Of a stretch of DNA of 5,669 bases, positions 1 to 5,667 are shown in pieces; positions within the stretch are counted from its first letter, which is position 1, and each line of letters begins with the position of its first letter. The translations under genes and the position numbers were made by a program. Source of the stretch: Patescibacteria group bacterium. GTDB taxonomy: Bacteria > Patescibacteriota > Dojkabacteria > SC72 > T1SED10-24. The notes beneath the pieces are model-generated. The model searched no databases. It was given only the letters and a program-made list of their open reading frames with translations, and was not told the origin of the DNA. The DNA lies in contig SLHS01000021.1 in the NCBI GenBank assembly GCA_007136035.1, positions 1 to 5,669 on the forward strand. The letters are read 5' to 3'.

Positions 1-8
1 AATTAGAA

Positions 9-227
9 ATGTTTCCAGCAATTTGTGATAAATGTAAGAAAAAATGTGAAGTACCTTTTAAACCAAGTCCAGACAAACCAATTTACTGTAGTGATTGTTT
101 TGAAAAAGTTGATGAAAAAAGAACAGAAAAAAAATCATGTGATATGTCTCCTTTAAAAGAAGAATTAAGCAATATTTCTTCTAAATTAGATACGTTGATA
201 GATTTGTTGAGTAAAAAGAAAAAGTAA
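9..227 (+). CDS. CxxC-x17-CxxC zinc-ribbon protein (possibly 5'-partial)
   Basis: This 72-residue protein carries one zinc-ribbon-like motif: Cys7 and Cys10, then exactly 17 residues, then Cys27 and Cys30. The core reads CEVPFKPSPDKPIYCSDC. This is the recognisable CxxC-x17-CxxC small domain that is common in Patescibacteria and some archaea. Four cysteines could bind one zinc ion; the cellular role is not established. Residues 47-68 are rich in Leu, Ile, Lys and Glu with heptad-like spacing (PLKEELSNISSKLDTLIDLL), suggesting a short coiled coil for oligomerisation, and the protein ends in a lysine run. Family members often have a low-complexity or second zinc-ribbon N-terminus. The frame is still open to the window edge (TTA GAA before the ATG), so the real start may lie outside. 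The motif is clear; the start and function are not. Confidence 0.8.
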   Translation: MFPAICDKCKKKCEVPFKPSPDKPIYCSDCFEKVDEKRTEKKSCDMSPLKEELSNISSKLDTLIDLLSKKKK

Positions 228-239
228 CCCTCTCTTTTT

Positions 240-283
240 AAAAAGAAAAAAGCCCTAAGTTTTTTTTATTTTACTCAGGGCTT
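240..283 (-). terminator. Intrinsic terminator of the GNAT gene
   Basis: Arms at 250-260 and 273-283 (AAGCCCTAAGT and ACTCAGGGCTT) form a stem of about 11 pairs with one A-C mismatch and a T-rich loop. Read on the minus strand, the hairpin is followed at once by TTTTT-C-TTTTT (249-240), the classical arrangement of an intrinsic terminator, placed 28 bases after the GNAT stop. On the plus strand no T-tract follows the hairpin, so it does not look like an efficient terminator for the zinc-ribbon gene. Confidence 0.75.
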
Positions 284-310
284 AAAGCCAACTTGCATTA
301 ATTTTTAAAG

Positions 311-832
311 TCAAAGCATTACTTCTTTTTTTCCTTTTTCAAGAGCCTTCTTTGCTAATTCAATCGCTGGATTTATTTTTTCTACAAGATCCTCAGGGAT
401 ACCATCTTCAAATACTAACTCTGTGTATTCTGGGTGAACCCATTGCAAACGAATTAAATTTCGAAATCTTCCGTCAATAAAATCGGCCGCTAAACTGTAA
501 CCTGTTTGGAAATATCCAACACTGCGAAGAGCTTTAAAAGAACCAATATTCGGAGAAAGAACAGCACTAAAGATTGTTTTCAAATTCAAAACATGAACTG
601 CATAATATGTTCTTGCAATGTGACATGCGGAAGCTATTCCCTTCCCCCAATGTTCTTTTTCGTAAATCATAAAACCAGTATAACCACAATGATTTGGTGA
701 AGTAGTTCTCAATGAAGTATTACCTATCAATTCACTGTCATCAAGATATATACCCCAAACAAAATTTTTCTCATCTTTCCGAACCTTTTCCCACCATTCT
801 TCTTCATCATACCAGAAAATGAAATTAAAAAC
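311..832 (-). pseudogene. GNAT family N-acetyltransferase, N-terminus missing
   Basis: The product resembles GNAT acetyltransferases of the RimJ/RimL type, which move an acetyl group from acetyl-CoA to an amine; the substrate cannot be read here. The strand VWGIYLDDSELIGNTSLR is followed by the acetyl-CoA loop (HWGKGIASACHIA, a Q/RxxGxG/A-like motif) and a C-terminal half with NIGSFKALRSVGYFQTG, where N and the following helix are typical. A charged helical tail of about 35 residues ends the protein. The recognisable homology starts near 811 with YDEEEWWEKVRKDEKNF, but the first beta-alpha unit of the fold is absent. The frame is closed by a stop at 833-835 and has no ATG in this stretch. The only standard start, TTG at 730, would remove a core strand. 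The missing 5' part ends where a histidine kinase remnant begins on the other strand. I therefore call it a 5'-truncated gene, probably inactive, rather than a short complete enzyme. Confidence 0.75.
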
Positions 833-1162
833 TTAGGGAAAAAATTTTACAGAGTCAACCAATATGTAAATGAAGACGGAGCTAAAATCGTTCGTCCAGG
901 AGGTACTGGAGTGGGCCTTTACGTAGCATTCGGGTTGATAGAACTGTTGGGTGGTACATACAAGATAGAGAGCCAAGAGGGGGAGGGCTCTAATTTTTCC
1001 TTTACAATACCCCTTTATACACAACAAGCGAAATCAAATAAAAAAAACGAAGGCACTAAAAATCTTTTCGAAAGAATGAAAATGAAAAATAATTTTACTC
1101 CCCTACATAACCACCACAAACATACGTTAAAGTCTCATTATATGGTCCTGTTAAAGCAGTAA
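809..1162 (+). pseudogene. Sensor histidine kinase, C-terminal HATPase fragment only
   Basis: The frame reads IPENEIKNLGKKFYRV, then RPGGTGVGLYVAFGLIELLGG, then IESQEGEGSNFSFTIPL. These are the end of the G1 region, the F box, the G2 ATP-lid glycines and the last strands of a HATPase_c domain. The G2 box style, with RPGGTG before VGLYV, is like that of Patescibacterial kinases. The HisKA dimerisation helix with its phospho-histidine, the N box, the DxGxG of G1 and any sensor region are all missing: upstream of about 809 the DNA is the antisense of the GNAT gene. No start codon or ribosome site belongs to this fragment. After the catalytic domain the frame continues about 45 residues (rich in Lys, Asn and His) and crosses the 3' end of the convergent secreted-protein gene by 68 bases. 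That is unusual for an intact kinase tail. It cannot be a functional kinase as it stands. Confidence 0.8.
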
Positions 1163-2156
1163 AAGAAGCACGAGCTCCATAAGTTATTTGAGAATAAATA
1201 GTTTCTGAAGCAGATTCACCGTATAGGAAAAGTCTTGATTGTTCAGTACCCTTACCTATAGCCCCAAAAACACCAGGTGTATCAGATAAAAAATCCTCCA
1301 TTACACTACCATCAGAACTTTCCACAACCATACCAAAACCTTCATCAGAAAGAAGATTAACTATCCCGTCAACACCAGCAGAGGGAAGAAGATAACCATC
1401 GCCTTGAGAATTGTAAAGACCAGCATCCTCCGTTCCTGGACCACCTTGCCCATACACAGTCCAATAAAAACCATCTGTGGATTGAGTTGTAATATTTTGA
1501 GTAGAAGTTGTATATGCTCCACCCTGATACAAAACTCCAAAATCAACAAAACCTGACTCTATAGTACAATTTATGCTAAGCGTATCACTAACCATAGCAC
1601 TTACAAGTATTTCATCACCCTCTAAAAAACTTCTCCTAAAAGAAATATTTTCCCTTTGCAAACCTTCAAATAGTTCTACCGTTATTAAATACTCCCCAGC
1701 ATCATCCACAGTATTAAAAACCTCAGAATTCTGCTCTATCTCAACACCATAGCTGAAGGTTCCAGTAAGCGAATCCAAACCTTCAATAGTAATATAATCT
1801 CCGTTAGCACTTTGATTACAATATCCTAGCAAAGAACCTGGTAATGCATAATCGATTACCCAATCACCAATATCTACAGGAGAAGAAGTCACACCTGTAA
1901 CATCAAGAGAACCGTTTGTAATACACCAATCACCAAGTTCACCTGGAAAAGAAATCCTCAATTCCGGATTTGTGAAATCATCCATAGGAGTCACAAGAAG
2001 AATCATACCTGTAGGACTATTAATTTGCATTTTTTCAAAAAGTAAATAGGTATTACCTAGAGAACTAGCCCTAGATAGATTCAAAAAGAATGAGAAGGTT
2101 AAAAAACAAAAGAGAATTGTAAGAGGAAAAACGAGAAAAAAAAACTTGTTCTTCAC
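1095..2156 (-). CDS. Secreted beta-rich surface protein, unknown function
   Basis: The 353-residue product starts with a lysine pair and a long hydrophobic stretch (residues 5-26) ending in LSRA-SS, a plausible signal peptide with cleavage near residue 30. The mature part is rich in Gly, Ser, Thr, Tyr and acidic residues and poor in Lys, as in exported beta-sandwich proteins. The C-terminal part (about residues 192-353) starts with SINCTIESGFVDFGVLYQGG and ends with YNETLTYVCGGYVG. Between them are GFYWTVYGQGG and repeated short beta-strand patterns, reminiscent of spore-coat/WxL-like surface domains of Patescibacteria. Cys197 and Cys347 could form a disulfide closing this domain; Cys78 and Cys113 could pair in the N-terminal half. 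The start is a GTG at 2156; a stop codon directly precedes it in frame, so no longer form is possible. It is probably last in an operon behind the 53-residue membrane protein (71-base gap). Function unknown; cell-surface location is inferred. Confidence 0.8.
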   Translation of the reverse strand: MKNKFFFLVFPLTILFCFLTFSFFLNLSRASSLGNTYLLFEKMQINSPTGMILLVTPMDDFTNPELRISFPGELGDWCITNGSLDVTGVTSSPVDIGDWVIDYALPGSLLGYCNQSANGDYITIEGLDSLTGTFSYGVEIEQNSEVFNTVDDAGEYLITVELFEGLQRENISFRRSFLEGDEILVSAMVSDTLSINCTIESGFVDFGVLYQGGAYTTSTQNITTQSTDGFYWTVYGQGGPGTEDAGLYNSQGDGYLLPSAGVDGIVNLLSDEGFGMVVESSDGSVMEDFLSDTPGVFGAIGKGTEQSRLFLYGESASETIYSQITYGARASFTALTGPYNETLTYVCGGYVGE

Positions 2157-2227
2157 TTAAAAATCAAATTAAAAGTTATCCAAACCTAAAAAAAGTATAG
2201 CCAAAGTATGTAAAAAACACAAACAAA

Positions 2228-2389
2228 TTATGCAAAAAGAAAAGGTAAAGAAGTACAGAAAGCGCAAAGTCCACACAACATAACTATTAAAACAACTATC
2301 GTTAAAATAACAACCTTAGGATTACCCTTCTTAACAACCAATGTTTCTTTTCTGTTCGTTACCACTTCTCCTTCTTGAGCCTTTGTCAT
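2228..2389 (-). CDS. Small single-pass membrane protein (53 aa) with CxxCxxC
   Basis: An ATG-started frame of 53 codons ends with TAA and fits neatly between its neighbours. It lies 17 bases after the CPBP protease stop and 71 bases before the secreted-protein start, all on the same strand. The first 25 residues are hydrophilic (MTKAQEGEVV, then RKETLVVKKGNPK). Residues 26-53 form a hydrophobic segment with Cys39, Cys42 and Cys45 spaced CxxCxxC near its outer end. A single transmembrane helix with a cytoplasmic, positively charged N-terminus is the simplest reading. No Shine-Dalgarno sequence is visible. I do not recognise a family. The tight fit and the clear amphipathic division argue that it is a real gene; chance remains possible because it is so short. 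Its position next to an intramembrane protease makes it a possible substrate or partner, which is a guess. Confidence 0.55.
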   Translation of the reverse strand: MTKAQEGEVVTNRKETLVVKKGNPKVVILTIVVLIVMLCGLCAFCTSLPFLFA

Positions 2390-2406
2390 AAAAAAGTTTT
2401 TTAAAA

Positions 2407-3381
2407 TTAATTACTATCTTTCTTAAAAAATTCAAAAAGCAAAGAAAATACAGAAAGAAAGCATACGAGAAAAATCACCAATAAAAAGATCGAAACTGCA
2501 ACTACTAATACTATCTCACTTAAAGAAAAAATTTCAAAAACTTCCATATTTTCAATTTCACTCAACTCCATTCCTTCTAAACTTTCAAGAGCAGGAAGCA
2601 AAAAAAGAATCGGAGTTATTGCCACAACATTATTAAAGGCATGTGTAAAAATTGCCCAAACAAAACCATATTGCATACGAACAAAAGATATCATAAAAGA
2701 AAGAAGAAGTTGAGGAGCGATAAGTATGGGGGTAAAAAACCACAAATCCTTGAAATTAATGTCATAGTTCATAATATGCAAGGCTCCAAATAATATTGCC
2801 AAAGTATAAAAGAAATACCTAAAATTTCTTCTAAAAAATTTCTCAACAAAAGTAGCTATCTTTTTGTAAGATAAAATTCTAAAAATTAAAAGTGCTGTAA
2901 AAAGAATAAACATCGTAGTTGTGATAGTACTTAGCCAAGAATTGAATGTCAGAAAATCTGAAGGTAAAAACGGCAAATCTATTATTGAAAAAAGAAAGAG
3001 AGAGAGAAAAGACAAACTCAGAGCCCAATTGAGAGGAGAAAACCTTAAACCTAATCGAAAAGCAATTTCCTCTGAAAGAGGTGCCCAAATAGCAACAAGA
3101 AAAAATACTAGAAAATATGGGAAATCCATAACTATCTCCGTAATAACAAAATCCTCTTCACTATAGCCTGCTCGTCCTAGTACTAAATTTGAAAGTATTG
3201 CAAAAAACATTGAAAAAACAAAAACTAAAGCCCAAAGACGAACAACATTAAAAAGAATCATCTGCCAAGAAGGCTTATGTGTTACCCCTAAAGTTGGTTT
3301 TCTTAAATATACAAGAAATTGTTGGATTAATGGTTTTTTTACAATCACGAGCTTATAATAACAAGAGAGGTAGATTTTCAC
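2407..3381 (-). CDS. CPBP-family (CAAX-protease-like) intramembrane metalloprotease
   Basis: This is a polytopic membrane protein with the three CPBP (Abi/Rce1-like) signature motifs in order: EExxxR as E104-E105-IAF-R109, FxxxH as F198-GAL-H202, and HxxxN as H247-AFN-N251. In the Rce1 structure these glutamate and histidine residues bind and activate a catalytic water or metal inside the membrane. Bacterial relatives act on membrane peptides or in bacteriocin self-immunity; the substrate here is unknown. Hydrophobic helices lie near residues 43-68, 88-103, 117-135, 150-170, 186-202, 214-233, 240-263 and 288-316. The helix after motif 3 is an added C-terminal one. The longest frame starts at GTG 3381. 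A GTG at 3348, 11 codons later, is the better start: a promoter-like pair lies between 3355 and 3383 and overlaps the first GTG. Family assignment is firm; start and substrate are not. The gene probably heads an operon with the next two minus-strand genes. Confidence 0.88.
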   Translation of the reverse strand: MKIYLSCYYKLVIVKKPLIQQFLVYLRKPTLGVTHKPSWQMILFNVVRLWALVFVFSMFFAILSNLVLGRAGYSEEDFVITEIVMDFPYFLVFFLVAIWAPLSEEIAFRLGLRFSPLNWALSLSFLSLFLFSIIDLPFLPSDFLTFNSWLSTITTTMFILFTALLIFRILSYKKIATFVEKFFRRNFRYFFYTLAILFGALHIMNYDINFKDLWFFTPILIAPQLLLSFMISFVRMQYGFVWAIFTHAFNNVVAITPILFLLPALESLEGMELSEIENMEVFEIFSLSEIVLVVAVSIFLLVIFLVCFLSVFSLLFEFFKKDSN

Positions 3382-3383
3382 AA
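3355..3383 (-). promoter_or_regulatory. Sigma70-like promoter of the CPBP protease operon
   Basis: On the minus strand TTGTGA (3383-3378) is followed after exactly 17 bases by TATTAT (3360-3355). These match TTGACA and TATAAT at 4 and 5 of 6 positions. Transcription would begin near 3349-3346, close to the GTG at 3348, so the mRNA could be leaderless or nearly so. The promoter contains the upstream GTG at 3381, which therefore would not be transcribed from here. It lies in the divergent space shared with the FKBP gene. Confidence 0.5.
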
Positions 3384-3428
3384 ATCGTATATGTTAAACT
3401 CGAGAAATAATTTTATTAACCATTTTTT

Positions 3429-3920
3429 ATGTTGAAAACAGCAACCATAGTCATATCCGTAATAATTGTAGCTTTTATACTACTAAATATTTTTGCGATG
3501 ATTCGTGGTGATATGACTCAACCTACCGTAGATACAAATGAACAAATGACCAATATGGATACTGAATTACTAGAAGAAGCTATAGGGATAGAAGCAGATG
3601 AATTTGATATAGAAGTAGTAGAAGAGGGTTCTGGGGAAACTTCAAAGGAGGGAGATACTCTTGTGGTTCACTATACTGGAAGACTTCTTGATGGCACAGT
3701 TTTTGACAGCTCAGTAGATAGAGGTGAGCCTTTTGAATTTGTACTTGGGCAAGGTATGGTCATAGAAGGTTGGGAAGAAGGTATGAAGGATATGCAAGAA
3801 GGCGAAAAAAGAATTTTAACGATACCTTCATCCTTAGGTTATGGTGAATTTGGTTCACCACCAAATATTCCTGGAAATGCAGGGTTAGAATTCGAAGTTG
3901 AATTAATAGAAATTAAATAA
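3429..3920 (+). CDS. Membrane-anchored FKBP-type peptidyl-prolyl cis-trans isomerase
   Basis: This 163-residue protein has an N-terminal transmembrane anchor (about residues 5-24), an acidic linker (30-60) and one complete FKBP domain (about 62-163). Residues matching the FKBP12 active pocket are visible: Tyr82 in VHYTG, Phe92-Asp93 in GTVFDSS, Val111-Ile112 and Trp115 in VIEGWEEGM, Tyr138 in LGYGE, Ile147, and Phe155 in LEFEVEL. The FKBP12 His87 position is Ser here, which is common in bacterial members. It should catalyse cis-trans isomerisation of X-Pro bonds. With Lys3 before the helix and an acidic stretch after it, the domain most likely faces outward and helps fold exported proteins, or the anchor is an uncleaved signal. 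The start ATG lies 48 bases from the divergent protease frame; no clear Shine-Dalgarno precedes it. The size suits a minimal anchored FKBP. Confidence 0.93.
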   Translation: MLKTATIVISVIIVAFILLNIFAMIRGDMTQPTVDTNEQMTNMDTELLEEAIGIEADEFDIEVVEEGSGETSKEGDTLVVHYTGRLLDGTVFDSSVDRGEPFEFVLGQGMVIEGWEEGMKDMQEGEKRILTIPSSLGYGEFGSPPNIPGNAGLEFEVELIEIK

Positions 3921-3923
3921 AAG

Positions 3924-3952
3924 TTTCAATCTACTAAAATTTTTGGTATAAT
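3924..3952 (+). promoter_or_regulatory. Promoter of the CarD-like gene
   Basis: A perfect TATAAT (3947-3952) stands 17 bases after TTTCAA (3924-3929), a weak match to the -35 box. Transcription would start near 3959, giving a leader of roughly 35 bases before the ATG at 3995. It begins directly after the FKBP stop codon, so the CarD-like gene can be transcribed independently of FKBP. Confidence 0.6.
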
Positions 3953-3980
3953 CACCTACATAGTTAATATCCCAAAAATT
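3938..3980. repeat. 9-bp inverted repeat around the CarD-gene promoter
   Basis: AATTTTTGG (3938-3946) and CCAAAAATT (3972-3980) are perfect inverted copies separated by 25 bases. They bracket the TATAAT box and the expected transcription start. The arms could be half-sites of an operator, perhaps for autoregulation, or part of the leader's fold. The arms are AT-rich, so a chance origin is realistic. Confidence 0.35.
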
Positions 3981-3994
3981 AAATCCGCATTGCA

Positions 3995-4507
3995 ATGAAG
4001 TTGAAGGTCAATTCGAAAATTTTTTACCCAGGACACGGACCAGGAGTTATTAAAAGAACACAAAAGATTGATTTCGCTGGAGAAACAAAAAATTACTATG
4101 AATTCGAATTTATTAATAACGAACTAACAATTTCTACACCCATAGAAAATGTTGAAAGACTTGGTGTAAGAGCTATTAAAAAACCTCAAGAAATTAAAGA
4201 TGCAATAAAAGTTTTAACAAAACAACCATCCAAAAAACCGCCAACTTTGAATTACAACGAACTTATGAACGTGATAAAAAAGAAAGATTTATCTGGAGAG
4301 ATTGAATCTTTTGTTGAAATAATACAATTTTGTAACTTCGTTAAAGAAGAAAGAGATATCGATAATCGTTTAATACCAACAAGCATAGTAAAACATATAA
4401 AAAATGCATCTTACTATATCATAGGGGAATTAGCGCTTGCACAAAATATTTCCTACGAAAAAGCCTCAGAGGAATTCTTCAAAATCACAAAAATTTCCGC
4501 TGACTAG
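3995..4507 (+). CDS. CarD/CdnL-family transcriptional regulator
   Basis: The N-terminal 60 residues match the CarD/CdnL/TRCF RNA-polymerase-interacting (Tudor-like) domain: VNSKIFYPGHGPGVI, then FAGETKNYYEFEFINNELTISTP, then IENVERLGVRAI. In known CarD proteins this domain grips the RNA polymerase beta subunit while a helical C-terminal domain binds DNA at the upstream edge of the open complex and stabilises it, notably at rRNA promoters. Here the C-terminal part (about 63-170) is predicted helical and includes LNYNELMNVIKKKDLSGEI and a final helix pair around SYYIIGELALAQ and YEKASEEFF, as the family has. A Trp that contacts DNA in mycobacterial CarD is not seen, so DNA contact may differ. 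Length (170) is close to the usual 155-190. It has its own promoter and no obvious Shine-Dalgarno; the ATG immediately precedes the domain. The gene symbol is withheld because CarD and CdnL types cannot be told apart here. Confidence 0.88.
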   Translation: MKLKVNSKIFYPGHGPGVIKRTQKIDFAGETKNYYEFEFINNELTISTPIENVERLGVRAIKKPQEIKDAIKVLTKQPSKKPPTLNYNELMNVIKKKDLSGEIESFVEIIQFCNFVKEERDIDNRLIPTSIVKHIKNASYYIIGELALAQNISYEKASEEFFKITKISAD

Positions 4508-4530
4508 CCTATCCTAATTAGTCAAATTTA

Positions 4531-4539
4531 TGTTAGAAT
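4531..4539 (+). promoter_or_regulatory. Extended -10 element before the PH/AlbA_2 gene
   Basis: TGTTAGAAT matches an extended -10 (TGn followed by a 5-of-6 TATAAT). Transcription would start near 4546, about 35 bases ahead of the ATG at 4580. No good -35 hexamer lies 16-18 bases upstream, as is usual for extended -10 promoters. A second AT-rich possibility at 4553-4560 cannot be excluded. Confidence 0.4.
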
Positions 4540-4579
4540 ATGGCATGGAAAGATTATATATTTTTAGGCAGGCTTAGCC

Positions 4580-5590
4580 ATGGCAAAAACCCCAGTAATT
4601 CTTAGAAGATCCCCTTTTGTAATGCTCCGACAAATAATTATTTTAGAAATTGGTATAGGTTTAATTTATTTAATTCCCACATTCCTTGAAAGATTAGGCA
4701 TTATAACAGCTGCTATCTCTCATTCAATTCACTCAAATATACTTTTTGGTATCGCAATGATAGGACTGCAAATATTAATAATAAGCCTTGTTTTTGTAAG
4801 ATGGTATCTAACAGTTTACACAATCAATAGTTCAAAAATTACCGTAGTACAAAATTTTGTAAGTAGAAAGGAAGAAAATTATAGACTAGATAAAATAGCT
4901 TCAATAACTCTAACTCAGAATCTTTTTGACAGAATATTCAAAACAGCTAGATTAATTGGTAGAAATGGTCAAGGAAATACACTATTTGTGCTAAAAAACA
5001 TTGCTGAGCCAGCGTATAATCTTGCATTAATTGAGCAAATGCAAGGGAAAAAAGAGAAAAAGGCGAATAAGCCTAAAGGAGGACAAAAAGTTAAAAGTAT
5101 TAAAGAAATTATCAAAAACGGAGAAAGTCAACTTTTAGAATTTAAATCAACTCTTCTTTGGGATAACAAAAAAAAATCTTCAAACAAAGAAATACAACAC
5201 GCCATAATGAAAACGATAAGTGGTTTTATGAATACACAGGGAGGGACTTTAGTTATAGGGGTTGATGATAAAAAAAATGTTGTAGGTTTGGCAAACGACC
5301 TTAAAAACATGAAGAGAAAAGACCTTGATGGTTTTGAAAATTTTTTTAATATGATTTTTACAAATATGATTGGTTTAGAGTTTCGACATTATATTGATAT
5401 TTCTTTTGAGAAAATTAATAAAAAAGATATTTGTGTCATTAGAGTAAAACCTAGTCCAAAACCTGTGTATCTTAAAGAACAAAAGAATGAAAGTTTTTAC
5501 ATAAGGGCTGGTAATGCAACACACCCTTTGAGAATTAGTGAGGCTACAAGATATATAGAAGACAATTTCAAGAAAAAGAATATTTCTTAA
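4580..5590 (+). CDS. Membrane protein: two TM helices, bacterial PH domain and AlbA_2/Schlafen domain
   Basis: The 336-residue product has three parts. Residues 17-36 and 53-73 are hydrophobic helices. Residues 74-152 (WYLTVYTINSSKITVVQ, then EENYRLDKIASITLTQNLFDRIF, then TLFVLKNI) resemble the bacterial PH-like bPH2 domain (DUF304/YdbS type), normally placed right after such a helix pair. A Lys/Gly-rich linker (156-172) leads to residues 173-330, an AlbA_2 (Schlafen-type, formerly AAA_4) domain: GESQLLEFKST, AIMKTISGFMNTQGGTLVIGVDD, and the final SFYIRAGNATHPL. Glu182 and Glu187 keep the ExxxxE spacing of animal Schlafen ribonucleases, and Asp229 or Asp230 lies about 42 residues later, near the place of their third acid. 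Bacterial AlbA_2 domains are usually described as nucleic-acid binding, so nuclease activity is only a possibility. Topology places both soluble domains in the cytoplasm at the membrane. No Walker motif or HTH is seen. Domain calls are good; the role is unknown. Confidence 0.85.
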   Translation: MAKTPVILRRSPFVMLRQIIILEIGIGLIYLIPTFLERLGIITAAISHSIHSNILFGIAMIGLQILIISLVFVRWYLTVYTINSSKITVVQNFVSRKEENYRLDKIASITLTQNLFDRIFKTARLIGRNGQGNTLFVLKNIAEPAYNLALIEQMQGKKEKKANKPKGGQKVKSIKEIIKNGESQLLEFKSTLLWDNKKKSSNKEIQHAIMKTISGFMNTQGGTLVIGVDDKKNVVGLANDLKNMKRKDLDGFENFFNMIFTNMIGLEFRHYIDISFEKINKKDICVIRVKPSPKPVYLKEQKNESFYIRAGNATHPLRISEATRYIEDNFKKKNIS

Positions 5591-5596
5591 AAAATA

Positions 5597-5667
5597 TTGC
5601 CGGACCTGGACTCGAACCAGGATTAACGGTTCCAGAGACCGTCGTCCTACCATTAGACGATCCGGCA
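5597..5667 (-). tRNA. tRNA-Gln (anticodon CUG)
   Basis: The minus strand folds into a complete cloverleaf. The acceptor stem is TGCCGGA with TCCGGCA, including the U1-A72 pair typical of bacterial tRNA-Gln. A D arm contains GG in AATGGTA. The anticodon stem is ACGGT/ACCGT with loop CTCTGGA (anticodon CTG at 5635-5633). A four-base variable loop is followed by the T stem CCTGG/CCAGG with loop TTCGAGT. It decodes CAG. The discriminator base is A and no CCA is encoded (ATA follows), so the CCA end must be added by the nucleotidyltransferase. The gene lies 6 bases from the convergent PH/AlbA_2 gene stop; T-rich sequence follows it. The 5' leader and promoter are outside the window. Confidence 0.95.

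Noticed and set aside
506..700. Plus-strand open frame of 64 codons inside the GNAT gene
   Set aside because: It is antisense to clear acetyltransferase homology, has no family resemblance and no ribosome site.
833..1027. Minus-strand open frame of 64 codons
   Set aside because: It is antisense to the recognisable histidine kinase ATP-binding motifs.
2990..3012. GA-rich low-complexity tract
   Set aside because: It lies within the protease gene and encodes Ser/Leu/Phe of a membrane helix on the other strand; not an independent repeat.
2921..3166. Plus-strand, Lys/Arg-rich open frame of 81 codons
   Set aside because: It is the complement of the hydrophobic part of the CPBP protease; the charge pattern is the usual shadow of membrane helices.
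4501..4522. GACTA/TAGTC hairpin at the end of the CarD-like gene
   Set aside because: The stem has only 5 pairs, a 12-base loop and no T-tract, so it is not a credible terminator.
5573..5588. Short hairpin and T-run downstream of the tRNA on the minus strand
   Set aside because: AAGAA/TTCTT is a five-pair, nearly all AT stem with an interrupted T-run, lying inside the end of another gene; too weak to call a terminator.
5597..5667. tRNA-Gln as an integration (att) site
   Set aside because: No repeated copy of the tRNA 3' end and no integrase gene is present in the window.
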